A stretch of 64,000 bases of DNA, from positions 4,179,239 through 4,243,238 of the forward strand of contig CM036247.1 in the NCBI GenBank assembly GCA_020698575.1, given 5' to 3'. This stretch comes from Bostrychus sinensis (taxonomy: Eukaryota > Chordata > Actinopteri > Gobiiformes > Eleotridae). Made by a program: the position numbers and the translations under genes. The notes beneath the pieces are model-generated. The model saw nothing but the letters and a program-made list of their open reading frames with translations, was not told the origin of the DNA and did not search any database. Below, piece by piece: positions 1 to 10,050 of this stretch. Each line of letters begins with the position of its first letter. Position 1 is the first letter of the stretch.

Positions 1-573
1 AACCCAGCACTAAACCGGTTTAAACTAAGACAAACCTGGGTCCAAAGCAGGCGTAAACCAGGACTAAACCAGATCTATACCAGCTTCAAACCAAGACTAA
101 ATCAGGACCAACCCAGCATTAAACCGGTTTAAACTAAGACAAACCTGGGTCTAAAGCAGGTCTAAACCAAGACAAAACCAGGACAAACCCAGCTTCAAAC
201 CAGGACTAAATCAGGTCTAAACCAGGGCTAAACCAGGTCTAAACCAGGGCTAAACCAGGACTAAACCAGATCTATACCAGGTATAAACCAAGACAAAACC
301 AGGACAAACCCAGCTTCAAACCAGGACTAAATCAGGTCTAAACCAGGGCTAAATCAGGTCTAAACCAGGTCTAAACCAGGACTAAACCAGATCTATACCA
401 GGTCTAAACCAAGACAAAACCAGGACAAACCCAGCTTCAAACCAGGACTAAATCAGGTCTAAACCAGGGCTAAATCAGGTCTAAACCAGGTCTAAACCAG
501 GACTAAACCAGATCTATACCAGGTCTAAACCAAGACAAAACCAGGACAAACCCAGCTTCAAACCAGGACTAAG
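1..573. repeat. 11-bp minisatellite array A (open at window edge)
   Basis: Tandem copies of an 11-bp unit close to AACCAGGACTA, alternating with AACCAGGTCTA and with diverged forms such as aacccagctt and aaccagatcta. A longer period is visible: a block with 'agatctataccagg...aagacaaaaccaggacaaacccagcttc' recurs at about 240-320, 365-440 and 485-560, so the array has higher-order structure. The array enters from beyond base 1. Its right side continues into a hAT-like terminal sequence near 645-690. No coding potential. Confidence 0.93.
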
Positions 574-691
574 CAGTTGTCTACCCCTCAAATTTATCTT
601 CAGAAATAAAAGGCTAAAAACTCCAGAGTACACCAAAAGTTGTCAACGTACCACCACTGGTACCTCTGCCACAGTTTGAGAACCACTGTGA
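574..691 (-). mobile_element. terminal part of a hAT-like element bordering array A
   Basis: Just after the minisatellite comes 'gtaccaccactggtacctc', then 'cagtttgagaaccactg' ending near 690. Read on the minus strand this is the same start (CAGTGGTTCTCAAACTG followed by GGTAC) that opens the elements at 26263, 28363 and 43179. Array A therefore appears to be the expanded interior of one copy of that element; its other end is outside the window. The family assignment rests on terminal-repeat style and on the 8-bp target duplications seen at sister copies. Confidence 0.6.
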
Positions 692-2149
692 CGTTGTTTT
701 CAGTGCATTTAGTTCATTTTAAAGCCTGGTGAACCACTAAAGTCTTGACTGTGTGTCAGCTCCTCTTCTGTAAACGAAGCCTGGAGTGGAGTTTGAGTGT
801 GAACTGAAGTCTGTGGGAAAAACCTGCTCTGAGTCCAGACTCTGACCAGAGGGAGGTCTGGGACTCTGCGGTAAACGCTTTACTGGCTTTCACAACTCAA
901 CAGAAGTTTTATAAAAGATTTCAAACCTTCCTCGTCCGTAATAGTTGTAGTAATGCGTACTAGGGTTACACGATATGGAAAAAAAACGCAATATTCGATG
1001 ACTACAGTATGTTGAAATATTGCACTAGTTTAAAATATTTCTGACACAGTAAGTTAAATTCACTTAAAACTAAAATGTAAGTCCGTGTATTCACAAATCA
1101 GAACTTAACACAGACTAAACCAGGAATAAAACAAGGCTAAACTGTGACTAAATTAAGGAAATTACCTCTAAAACTGCACTTTTTAAACATTTTTATTTAG
1201 TTACAACACATGTTCTTTTAAGGCTCTGGTGGAAAATGATTCTTCAGTGTAAATCTCTGTCAGATGGAGACCACAGCGTTATTGTGATATATTTAGATTC
1301 ATACAATACGGATATTGTGTTTGCTGATATTGCGATAACAATAATTTTGCGATATATTGTGCAGCCATCGAGACTTTAAGCTGAAAAACTCCTTCAATAC
1401 AGTGGCTTATTGTTCAAATTATTTGGCGAAAAAACTCATGAAGTACTGAGGAAGTGTTGGGAGTAAAGCTTGATTTCTGTTTTAGGTTGGATGTAATCAG
1501 ACAAACATGAAATAATGAGACACTTCTGCTGTTTACAAACAATAAACAATAAATAAGAGTCCAAATAAAGTTATATAAAAGAACTAAGAACAGAGGAAAT
1601 GTACAGATACCTTTTTACTATTTGCTATTCATTTGTTTAATTATGTTTTATTTTGATCTTGATTTAGTATTGCCTCATGATTGTGGTGATATTGGTTATG
1701 TTGTTTACATGATTATTTTGTGTTTGCTAAATAGTTCCATTTACTCTATCATAAGTTTAATAAGTTATTTTAATCAGGGGTATCTTGTTATTGCTTAACA
1801 AAAATGTTCATTATTTGTTGTATTTTCTATAAGATGGGGTCTCTACACAGATGCATCATGGGAGAACTGTGGAGTGGAGCCACACAGTTTAAGGCCTTGT
1901 ATGTTTTTGATACCTTTACATGTCTTTTGTTTGTCTTTTTCAACCTGTGATTACTCAGGAAACATTTTAAATTGCATGAGATTGTTCTTTATGGATTTAT
2001 TGTTTTATTTATTTATTGCTTAGATGTTGATAATGTAATGTTGATAATGTAGAGCTACTGAGCTGGGAACAAGCAGGAGGCTCACTTTATTTTAGAACCA
2101 ACACATGACACAGAAACCCCAAAACTGGGATTGGGAACCTATGTCATGA
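692..2149. other. repeat-bearing intergenic stretch, no gene seen
   Basis: AT-rich. It includes a MITE-like segment at about 962-1372 whose ends read 'agggttacacgatatgg' and 'gatatattgtgcagccat' (inverted, imperfect). Similar 'agggctgcacaatat' starts occur near 41676 and in other intergenic DNA. I see no splice-flanked coding segment on either strand. Confidence 0.45.
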
Positions 2150-3690
2150 AAACTGGTCTAGACCAGGTCTAAACCAGGTCTAAACCTGGACTAAACCAGG
2201 ACTAGATTCCTCTCAGTGCAAGTGTGTGTTGCATAGACGAAACCAGGTCGAAACCAGGTCTAAACCAGGTCTAAACCAGGACTAAATCAGGACTAAACCA
2301 GGACTAAATCAGGACTAAACCAGGTCTAAACCAGGTCTAAACTTCTCTCAGTGCAAGTCTGTGTTGCATAGAAGAAACCAGGACTAAACCAGGACTAAAC
2401 CAGGTCTAAACCAGGTCTAAACCAGGACTAAACCAGGACTAAATCAGGTCTAAACCAGGTCTAAACCAGGACTAAACCAGGACTAAATCAGGTCTAAACC
2501 AGGACTAAACCAGGACTAAATCAGGTCTAAACCAGGACTAAATCAGGTCTAAACCAGGACTAAATCAGGTCTAAATCAGGTCTAAACCTGGACTAAACCA
2601 GGACTAGACTCCTCTCAGTGCAAGTGTGTGTTGCATAGAAGAAACCAGGACTAAACCAGGACTAAACCAGGACTAAACCAGGACTAAACCAGGACTAAAC
2701 CAGGTCTAACCCAGGTCTAAACCAGGACTAAACCAGGACTAAATCAGGTCTAAACCAGGTCTAAACCAGGACTAAACCAGGACTAAATCAGGTCTAAACC
2801 AGGACTAAATCAGGTCTAAACCAGGACTAAATCAGGTCTAAATCAGGTCTAAACCTGGACTAAACCAGGACTAGACTCCTCTCAGTGCAAGTGTGTGTTG
2901 CATAGAAGAAACCAGGACTAAACCAGGACTAAACCAGGACTAAACCAGGACTAAACCAGGTCTAACCCAGGTCTAAACCAGGACTAAATCAGGTCTAAAT
3001 CAGGTCTAAACCTGGACTAAACCAGGACTAGACTCCTCTCAGTGCAAGTGTGTGTTGCATAGAAGAAACCAGGACTAAACCAGGACTAAACCAGGACTAA
3101 ATCAGGTCTAAACCAGGACTAAATCAGGTCTAAACCAGGACTAAATCAGGTCTAAATCAGGTCTAAACCTGGACTAAACCAGGACTAGACTCCTCTCAGT
3201 GCAAGTGTGTGTTGCATAGAAGAAACCAGGACTAAACCAGGACTAAACCAGGACTAAACCAGGACTAAACCAGGTCTAACCCAGGTCTAAACCAGGACTA
3301 AACCAGGACTAAACCAGGACTAAACCAGGACTAAACCAGGTCTAAACTCCTCTCAGTGCAAGTCTGTGTTGCATAGAAGAAACCAGGACTAAACCAGGAC
3401 TAAACCAGGACTAAACCAGGACTAAACCAGGTCTAACCCAGGTCTAAACCAGATCTAAACCAGGACTAAACCAGGACTAAACTCCTCTCAGTGCAAGTCT
3501 GTGTTGCATAGAAGAAACCAGGACTAAACCAGGACTAAACCAGGACTAAACCAGATCTAAACCAGGACTAAACCAGGACTAAACCAGGACTAAACTCCTC
3601 TCAGTGCAAGTCTGTGTTGCATAGAAGAAACCAGGTCTAAACCAGGTCTAAACCAGGTCTAAACCAGGACTAAACCAGGTCTAACCCATC
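2150..3690. repeat. 11-bp minisatellite array B with punctuating spacer
   Basis: The 11-bp unit (AACCAGGACTA / AACCAGGTCTA) is interrupted about nine times by a non-array spacer of about 35 bp. The spacer begins 'ctcctctcagtgcaagt' and ends 'gttgcatagaagaa', with copies near 2214, 2344, 2609, 2877, 3034, 3188, 3349, 3482 and 3596. The result is a two-level repeat in which spacer plus several 11-bp units is itself tandem. Almost all spacers here share 'gttgcatag', while array C has 'gttccatag' or 'gtccatag'. This indicates local homogenisation. Confidence 0.93.
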
Positions 3691-5997
3691 AGGAACCTAC
3701 ATCATGAAACGACTGCTGAGCGATGAATCTGCCTCGTGAGTGGTCACAGACAGAGAAATATCACAGAGTAGCATTAGAGCGGAATAAAAAAGTAAACACA
3801 CAAAGCCTTGAAACAACTTTTTTAACTGCTCTGTCACTACAGGTGAATGTTTATCATACTTGACTTCAGTCACAATTTTTAGGGTTTGAGACTTGCTCGA
3901 CCAATGTTGCAAAAAGACTCAACTTGACTTTGACTTGCTCTTCATGACTTTCATGACTCAGACTTGAGCTAAATGACCTGAAATTACTTGTTTTTACAGA
4001 TAATTGGGGATGAATTTGAGAGTAACATAAATGTATTAAAACAGAGGTTTGTTGCCAGACTCTGTATGATAACTACTGTCTGTAGACTAGAAATGTGTAA
4101 GAATAATTTGGCCAAAAACATGACATATATGACTCGACAGGACTTGCTTGAATCTCAGAAAGGTCGACTTGCTGAAACTCGATGCTTACTTATGACCTCT
4201 GCCATTGTGTTACTGTTGAAAACAGCTCTGTGACACTGATGAGACGTCACAATCCAGATCTCTATAGTAAGAGTACTTACTTTAAAATTATATTATTCTA
4301 GTAGAAGTAAAAGTATGGTGAGATAAAACTACTCTTAGGCGTATAACTTCAGTTACTTACATGAGTAAATATGACTCGGACTAAAACTGATCTAAATTTA
4401 TGACTTAAATTTAATATTTAATTCCAGGAATCACTGACAGATGCATTAAATTAGCACTGGACCAAGAATTTCAAGCAACACTGTGTACACATTAAAATAA
4501 AATAAAACCATTAGATTCCTTTTTAGTGCACTAGGTTTGACAAAACTCCAGGTCTTAAAATCTCTGACTCTACAAACAGGGTTCGTTAAAGGTTCGTTCA
4601 ATTTAAGACCTTTTCATTGTCATTTAGAATAATATTTAATGCCAAGATTGTTGGCAAAACATATATAATCTGTAAATAAAATATCAGTATTACCTAAAAG
4701 TCTAATACAGGTGAAATAACTCCAGTTTTGCATTAAAAATCTCAAAATAAATCATAAATCTCAGTCAGCATTTACAGCCTGTATAAACAGCAGACTTAGC
4801 TTCAAAAACTAAACAAAGGTCCGTTCTAGTGGGTGACTTGAAGATATTTGTAAAACCATTATTGATAGAATTTGTTCCCAAATTCACCTCCAACTCACAA
4901 AAAGCCAGACTTCTCTGTTATTGCTTACAAAGTATTCATCTAAAATATATTTCTGACAAGTACAACACTGAAAAACTTGACTTAGACTTCCCAATTTGAT
5001 AATTTAGGCCCTAGATGAACTAAATGTAATACCTGCCCATACGGTTTAATATTTTTAAAACCTTGGGTGACTCTGTATAAAGCTTTAATTTCAACAACAG
5101 CAGAGCTAAATAACTTTGCAGCAGTGTTGTGTGGCTTTTTTTTTTTTTAGCTCTTCCATGAGTAGATTATCTTAAAACCTCTCAAAGCCTTAGGGGCCAT
5201 ACCTTTTTGTCCATGATGATGTCCCCAGGTCCAGTCAGAGAAAAAAAAGAGAAACAGAAGTAGTGGTAGATGTGGTTTTAGTCCTCTTCACAGCATTGTC
5301 CCAGGTAAGAGTCCGGTCTGTCTGGGTCTTTGAGGCTGCGCCAGGACGAACCCAGGTCTAAGACTGTGGATCCCTGAGGTTCCCAGGCTCTGAAGGATCC
5401 TCGAGCTGCTTTTCTGTCCATTTTTCTACATTTTCTCAGCTTCGTGACAAATACCTGAGTCCACCATCAACCCATTTTTGACCGGGAAACCTGGGCCAGA
5501 GCTCTGCAGCAAAAGGCCTCTGTGCAAACTATGAATTGAATTTTCTACTTTTAATTTTACCAAGGGCTGCAACAACTAATCGGATTAATTGATCAATGAA
5601 ATAATCGCCAATTAATTTAGTACTTGTTTAATTGTTAATTGGGGTTTTCATAGACTCTGAAACATGCCCTGTGCTGAGAGGAGGTTTATTACCAACACAG
5701 AGCAGTAAAACAACAAAAACAGTTAAAAACCATGTACATTTTGTGTTTTTGACTAAAATTTTCACAATTTTTTTAATGGTAACTATACAACACCTCACAT
5801 TTTTAAACGTCTGATTAATCGAACAATGATCAACAGATTAATCGATTATCAAATTAATCGTTAGCTGCAGCTTACTTTTAACCATACAACGTTTGGAATA
5901 GCAGACAGGAGCAAGGCCCAGGGTTTGTGTTCAGTGTGTCCACTAATGTGTCTCAGCGAAAACACACTTTTATAACAACTACCTTCAGCTTCTCCAA
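3691..5997. other. intergenic DNA with dispersed repeats, no gene seen
   Basis: It contains a copy of a dispersed AT-rich family (about 4545-5075; hallmark 'tttaatgccaagattgttgg' near 4637 and several 'taagacctttt' motifs) that recurs at 10351, 13431 and 19725. It also contains the inverted-repeat element at 5567-5872. The open frames at 3697-4233 lack splice context and recognisable domains, so I do not call them genes. Confidence 0.4.
5567..5872. mobile_element. MITE with 'gggctgcaac' / 'gttagctgcag' ends
   Basis: The left end reads 'agggctgcaacaactaatcg'. The right end reads 'aaattaatcgttagctgcag', its imperfect inverse. The interior is AT-rich with repeated 'gattaatcga'. Relatives with the same ends lie at 35527-35905 and 39896-40211, and a right-end-only fragment lies at about 16357-16412. 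It is non-autonomous, with no transposase ORF. The family is not settled from sequence alone. Confidence 0.6.
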
Positions 5998-8215
5998 CCT
6001 CAACCAGGACTAAACCAGGACCAAACCAGGTCTAGACTCCTCTCAGTGCTGGTGTGTGTTCCATAGAAGAAACCAGGTCTAAAACCAGGTCTAAACCAGG
6101 ACTAAACCAGATCTAAAACAGGTCTAAACTAGAACTAAGCTCCTCTCAGTGCAAGTGTGTGGTCCATAGAATAAAACAGGTCTAAACAAGAACAAAACCA
6201 GGTCAAGACTCATGTCAGTGCAAGTGTGTTCCATAGAAGAAACACAATAGAAAACAGGTCTAAAACCAAGACTAAACCAGATCTAAACCGGGTCTAGACT
6301 CATGTCAGTGCAAGTGTGTTCCATAGAAGAAACACAATAGAAAACAGGTCTAAAACCAAGACTAAACCAGATCTAAACCGGGTCTAGACTCATGTCAGTG
6401 CAAGTGTGTTCCATAGAAGAAACACAATAGAAAACAGGTCTAAAACCAAGACTAAACCAGGTCTAAACCAGGTCTAGACTTCTCTCAGTGCTGGTGTGTG
6501 TTCCTTAGACAAAAACAGGTCTAAAACCAGGACTAAACCAAGACTAAACCAGGTCTAAACCAACACTAAACCAGGTCTAATCCAGGAAAAAAAACACATC
6601 TAAAACAGGTCTAAACTAGAACTACGCTCCTCTCAGTGCAAGTGTGTGGTCCATAGAATAAAACAGGTCTAAACCAGGTCTAAAACCAGAACTAAACCAG
6701 GACTAAACCAGGTCAAGACTCAGCTCAGTGCAAGTGTGTGTTCCATAGAAGAAACCAGATCTAAACCAGGTCTAGACTTCTCTCAGTGCAACTGTGTGGT
6801 CCTTAGACAAAAACAGGTCAAAAACCAGGACGAAACCAGGACTAAACCAAGACTAAACCAGACTCCTCTCAGTGCAAGTGTGTTTTCCATAGAGGAAACG
6901 AAGTCTAAACTAGGTCTAACCCAGAACTAGGGCTAAACCAGATCTAAACCGGGTCTAGACTCATGTCAGTGCAAGTGTGTTCCATAGAAAAAACACAATA
7001 GAAAACAGGTCTAAAACCAAGACTAAACCAGGTCTAAACCAGGTCTAGACTTCTCTCAGTGCTGGTGTGTGTTCCTTAGACAAAAACAGGTCTAAAACCA
7101 GGACTAAACCAGGTCTAAACCAGGTCTAGACTTCTTTCAGTGCTGGTGCGTATTCCTTAGACAAAAACAGGTCTAAAACCAGGACTAAACCAACACTAAA
7201 CCAGGTCTAAACCAACACTAAACCAGGTCTAATCCAGGAAAAAAACACATCTAAAACAGGTCTAAACTAGAACTACGCTCCTCTCAGTGCAAGTGTGTGT
7301 TCCATAGAATAAAACAGGTCTAAACCAGGTCTAAAACCAGAACTAAACCAGGACTAAACCAGGTCAAGACTCAGCTCAGTGCAAGTGTGTGTTCCATAGA
7401 AGAAACCAGATCTAAACCAGGTCTAAATCCAAGACTAAATAAGGTCTAAACCACGTCTAGACTTCTCTCAGTGCAACTGTGTGTTCCTTAGACAAAAACA
7501 GGTCTAAAACCAGGACGAAACCAGGACTAAACCAAGACTAAACCAGACTCCTCTCAGCGCAAGTGTGTTTTCCATAGAGGAAACGAAGTCTAAACTAGGT
7601 CTAACCCAGAACTAGGGCTAAACCAGATCTAAACCAGTTCTAAAATCAGTTCTAAAACCAGGTCTAGACTCCACAAGTGAGTGTTCCATAGAAAAAAACA
7701 GGTCCAAACCAGGTCTAAACCAGGTCTAAACCTGGACTAAACCAGGTCTAAACCAGGTCTAAACCAGGTCTAAACCAGGTCTAAACCAGGTCTAAAACGG
7801 ATCTAAACCAGGTCTAAACCAGGTCTAAACCAGGTCTAAACTCCTCTCAGTGCAAGTGTGTGTTCCATAGAAGAAACCAGAACTAAACCAGGTCTAAAAC
7901 CAGAACTAAACCAGGACTAAACCAGGTCAAGACTCAGCTCAGTGCAAGTATGTGGTCCATAGAATAAAACAGGTCTAAAACCAGAACTAAACCAGGTCAA
8001 GACTCATGTCAGTGCAAGTGTGTACCATAGAAGAAACACAATAGAAAACAGGTCTAAAACCAAGACTAAACCAGGTCTAAACCAGGTCTAAATCCAAGAC
8101 TAAATAAGGTCCAAACCACGTCTAAACCTGGACTAAACCTGGACTAAACCAGGTCTAAACTCCTCTCAGTGCAAGTGTGTGTTCTATAGAAGAAACCAGA
8201 ACTAAACCTGATACA
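5998..8215. repeat. 11-bp minisatellite array C with higher-order duplication
   Basis: Diverged 11-bp units are punctuated by spacers of the type 'ctctcagtgcaagtgtg...gttccatagaagaa'. Two larger repeats are obvious. A block of about 90 bp around 'cacaatagaaaacaggtc' is repeated three times in tandem at about 6200-6470. A block of roughly 570 bp (about 6478-6948) returns at about 7052-7632, recognisable by 'aatccagg' followed by an A-run, 'aactagaactacgctcc' and 'ggaaacgaagtctaaactag'. Divergence between units is higher than in arrays B or E, suggesting an older array. Confidence 0.9.
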
Positions 8216-8489
8216 ACCCCAGGACTTAGCTCTCCCCAGCTCCTCAGTGTAGTAGTAGTATTCGTAGTATTCGTAGTACTCCACTTACAGTAATTACGCA
8301 TGCAAACGCTGACTGTTGGAGGTCTGTTGTTATATTCTGTGCTCGTCTCCAGCGGTAACCTTTGACCTTTTGACCAAACTGCCCCAGCTCTGACACAGCC
8401 GCTCAACATTTCTCAGTCGTCAGCCTCTGAGGTCAAACGTACGAAGATCTGAGAGCGACGGACCCGACTCTGAGCTACTGGGCCTCAAC

Positions 8490-8625
8490 TTTCTGATCCC
8501 AAGCCTGGATAAACAGAAGAGGTTGTGTCAGGAAGGGCATCTGGTGTAAAAACCTGCTCAATGTGACTGACAAATTGCGACCTCTGAAAGAAAAGGACGC
8601 AGCCCAAAGTTACATCATTTTGTTT
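8490..8625 (+). mobile_element. non-LTR retrotransposon 3'-end remnant (RTE-like)
   Basis: 'gcctggataaacagaag...gtgtcaggaagggcatctgg' followed by 'gtaaaaacctgctcaatgtg', then a decayed 'cgacctctgaaagaaaagga'. This is a common fish LINE tail. Better or parallel copies lie at about 58800-58925, 46645-46700 and 41500-41560. Only the 3' untranslated tail is present, with no reverse transcriptase. The clade name is from general knowledge and is tentative. Confidence 0.5.
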
Positions 8626-10050
8626 ACTTTTAGTGCTCCGTTTTTATTAAGTACTCTACTGGTGCAATAAAGAAGCAGCTGAAGAGACCAGCAGAGGGCA
8701 GAGTGTTGCGGTCTTTAGGACATAATCAAAGAAAAAGAACACTTTACTTCCTTAAACTTTTTGTCTGATCCATTGTTTTCCATAAGTAAAAATGTCTGTG
8801 AGGAATCAGTGGAAACAGAGCTGTGCAAAGTTTTTTGGATAAATGACTGAGAGCAGGCTGGATGTAGACCGTTGTTGTTGATTGGTCAGTGCTTCCTGGA
8901 GTGGGCGGGGCTTCGCGGTGGAACTGAGCGTTCTGAGGTCTCAGAAACTTAGTGCCAGAGAATACAGGATTACTCAGACAGAACACAACTCCAGGTCTGT
9001 TTCTGATGAGGAATAACATTAGAACATGGGAGACTGAGAGGAAAGACAAGAAAGAAAGAAAAAAAAGTCTGGTCTCGGGTGCATTTTTACTTTTGTCTGT
9101 TTCCAATGTGTGAGCTGCAGAGATTATAAGAAAATGTAATGATCATAAGTTAGTTTTTATTTTATGTGTTTAATTACATGTTCCATTTCAAAACACAAAG
9201 AGCACAAACGTGGACTTAGGCACTCACTGAACAAAAGTGAGCTTTGTCTGGTTCCTGTCTCTGCTCAAAACACATTTGTGGCTTTTTTGCAGTGCAGCTA
9301 CTGATTTATGTTTCTTTCCCCCTTTATTTACACAGTTTGGTTTGTCTTGATCTTTTATCTTTTAGTCTCGACTTGGCCTCAGCCCTTTAACAAGGAACTC
9401 AGTAACTTTTCTTGCTTCTTCTCTTTTTGGCTCATTTCATCATGGCCGCTCTGCCGTGACAGAAATCGAGAAATAAATCCATCTGTAGCTTGTTGTTTGG
9501 CTCTAACCGCGATGTGCTGCTTTTTCACGAGACTCGAGACTTCTGTGACTCCAGGTCGGCGCCGCTCAGACTTGCAAATGTCGTTTTCGGGCCAGAGACA
9601 GCAGGGGGCGCTGCAGGATGCTTCATTTACCCCACAACAACTCATTTAACCATCACACAGACTCCCAAACTGTTTATTTAAGGTAAAAAAGTTCCACTTT
9701 AAAGTCTTGGTGTTATCTTGATTCACTGTCGTCTTGATTACAACACTAGGGAATAATAACTTGGTTTTGTAAGATTGCAAAAAATAATTAAAATACTACT
9801 TTTTTGGCTGTAATAATTTAGTTAAATTCAGTACTTTATTGTGTGCAGACATTAAAGATTGATCTGTTAATTTCACAAACCAAATTCTCATAATAATTGT
9901 TTTATTTTTAACTTCCACTTTTTCTGAAAGTTTTACAAAAATATTAAGTTAACCCACAAAAACGAGTTTCTCTTTCTTATAAAAAAAGTTCATCTTCAAT
10001 AAAAAAAAAGACCTTCTCAGAAATGAGAAATGAGACACTGCTGTGTGATC
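8626..10050. other. intergenic and probable 3'-UTR of SNRNP48; no further gene seen
   Basis: 8900-9050 shares a dispersed motif ('gagaatacaggattac', 'acattagaacatgg') with 27640-27810 and 55734-55890, so it is repetitive. The part directly left of 10051 should be the 3' untranslated region of the minus-strand SNRNP48 gene. On the minus strand an AATAAA motif is formed by 'tttatt' at about 9835, a plausible polyadenylation signal but unproven. The overlapping plus and minus frames around 9308-9681 look fortuitous. Confidence 0.4.

Noticed and set aside
1..8215. CRISPR-like repeat-spacer array
   Set aside because: The punctuated 11-bp repeats superficially alternate repeat and spacer, but 'spacers' are identical, units vary, and the DNA is clearly eukaryotic.
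9308..9681. Overlapping plus and minus ORFs around 9.3-9.7 kb as a gene
   Set aside because: No domain, no splice context, and the region is expected to be 3' flank of SNRNP48.
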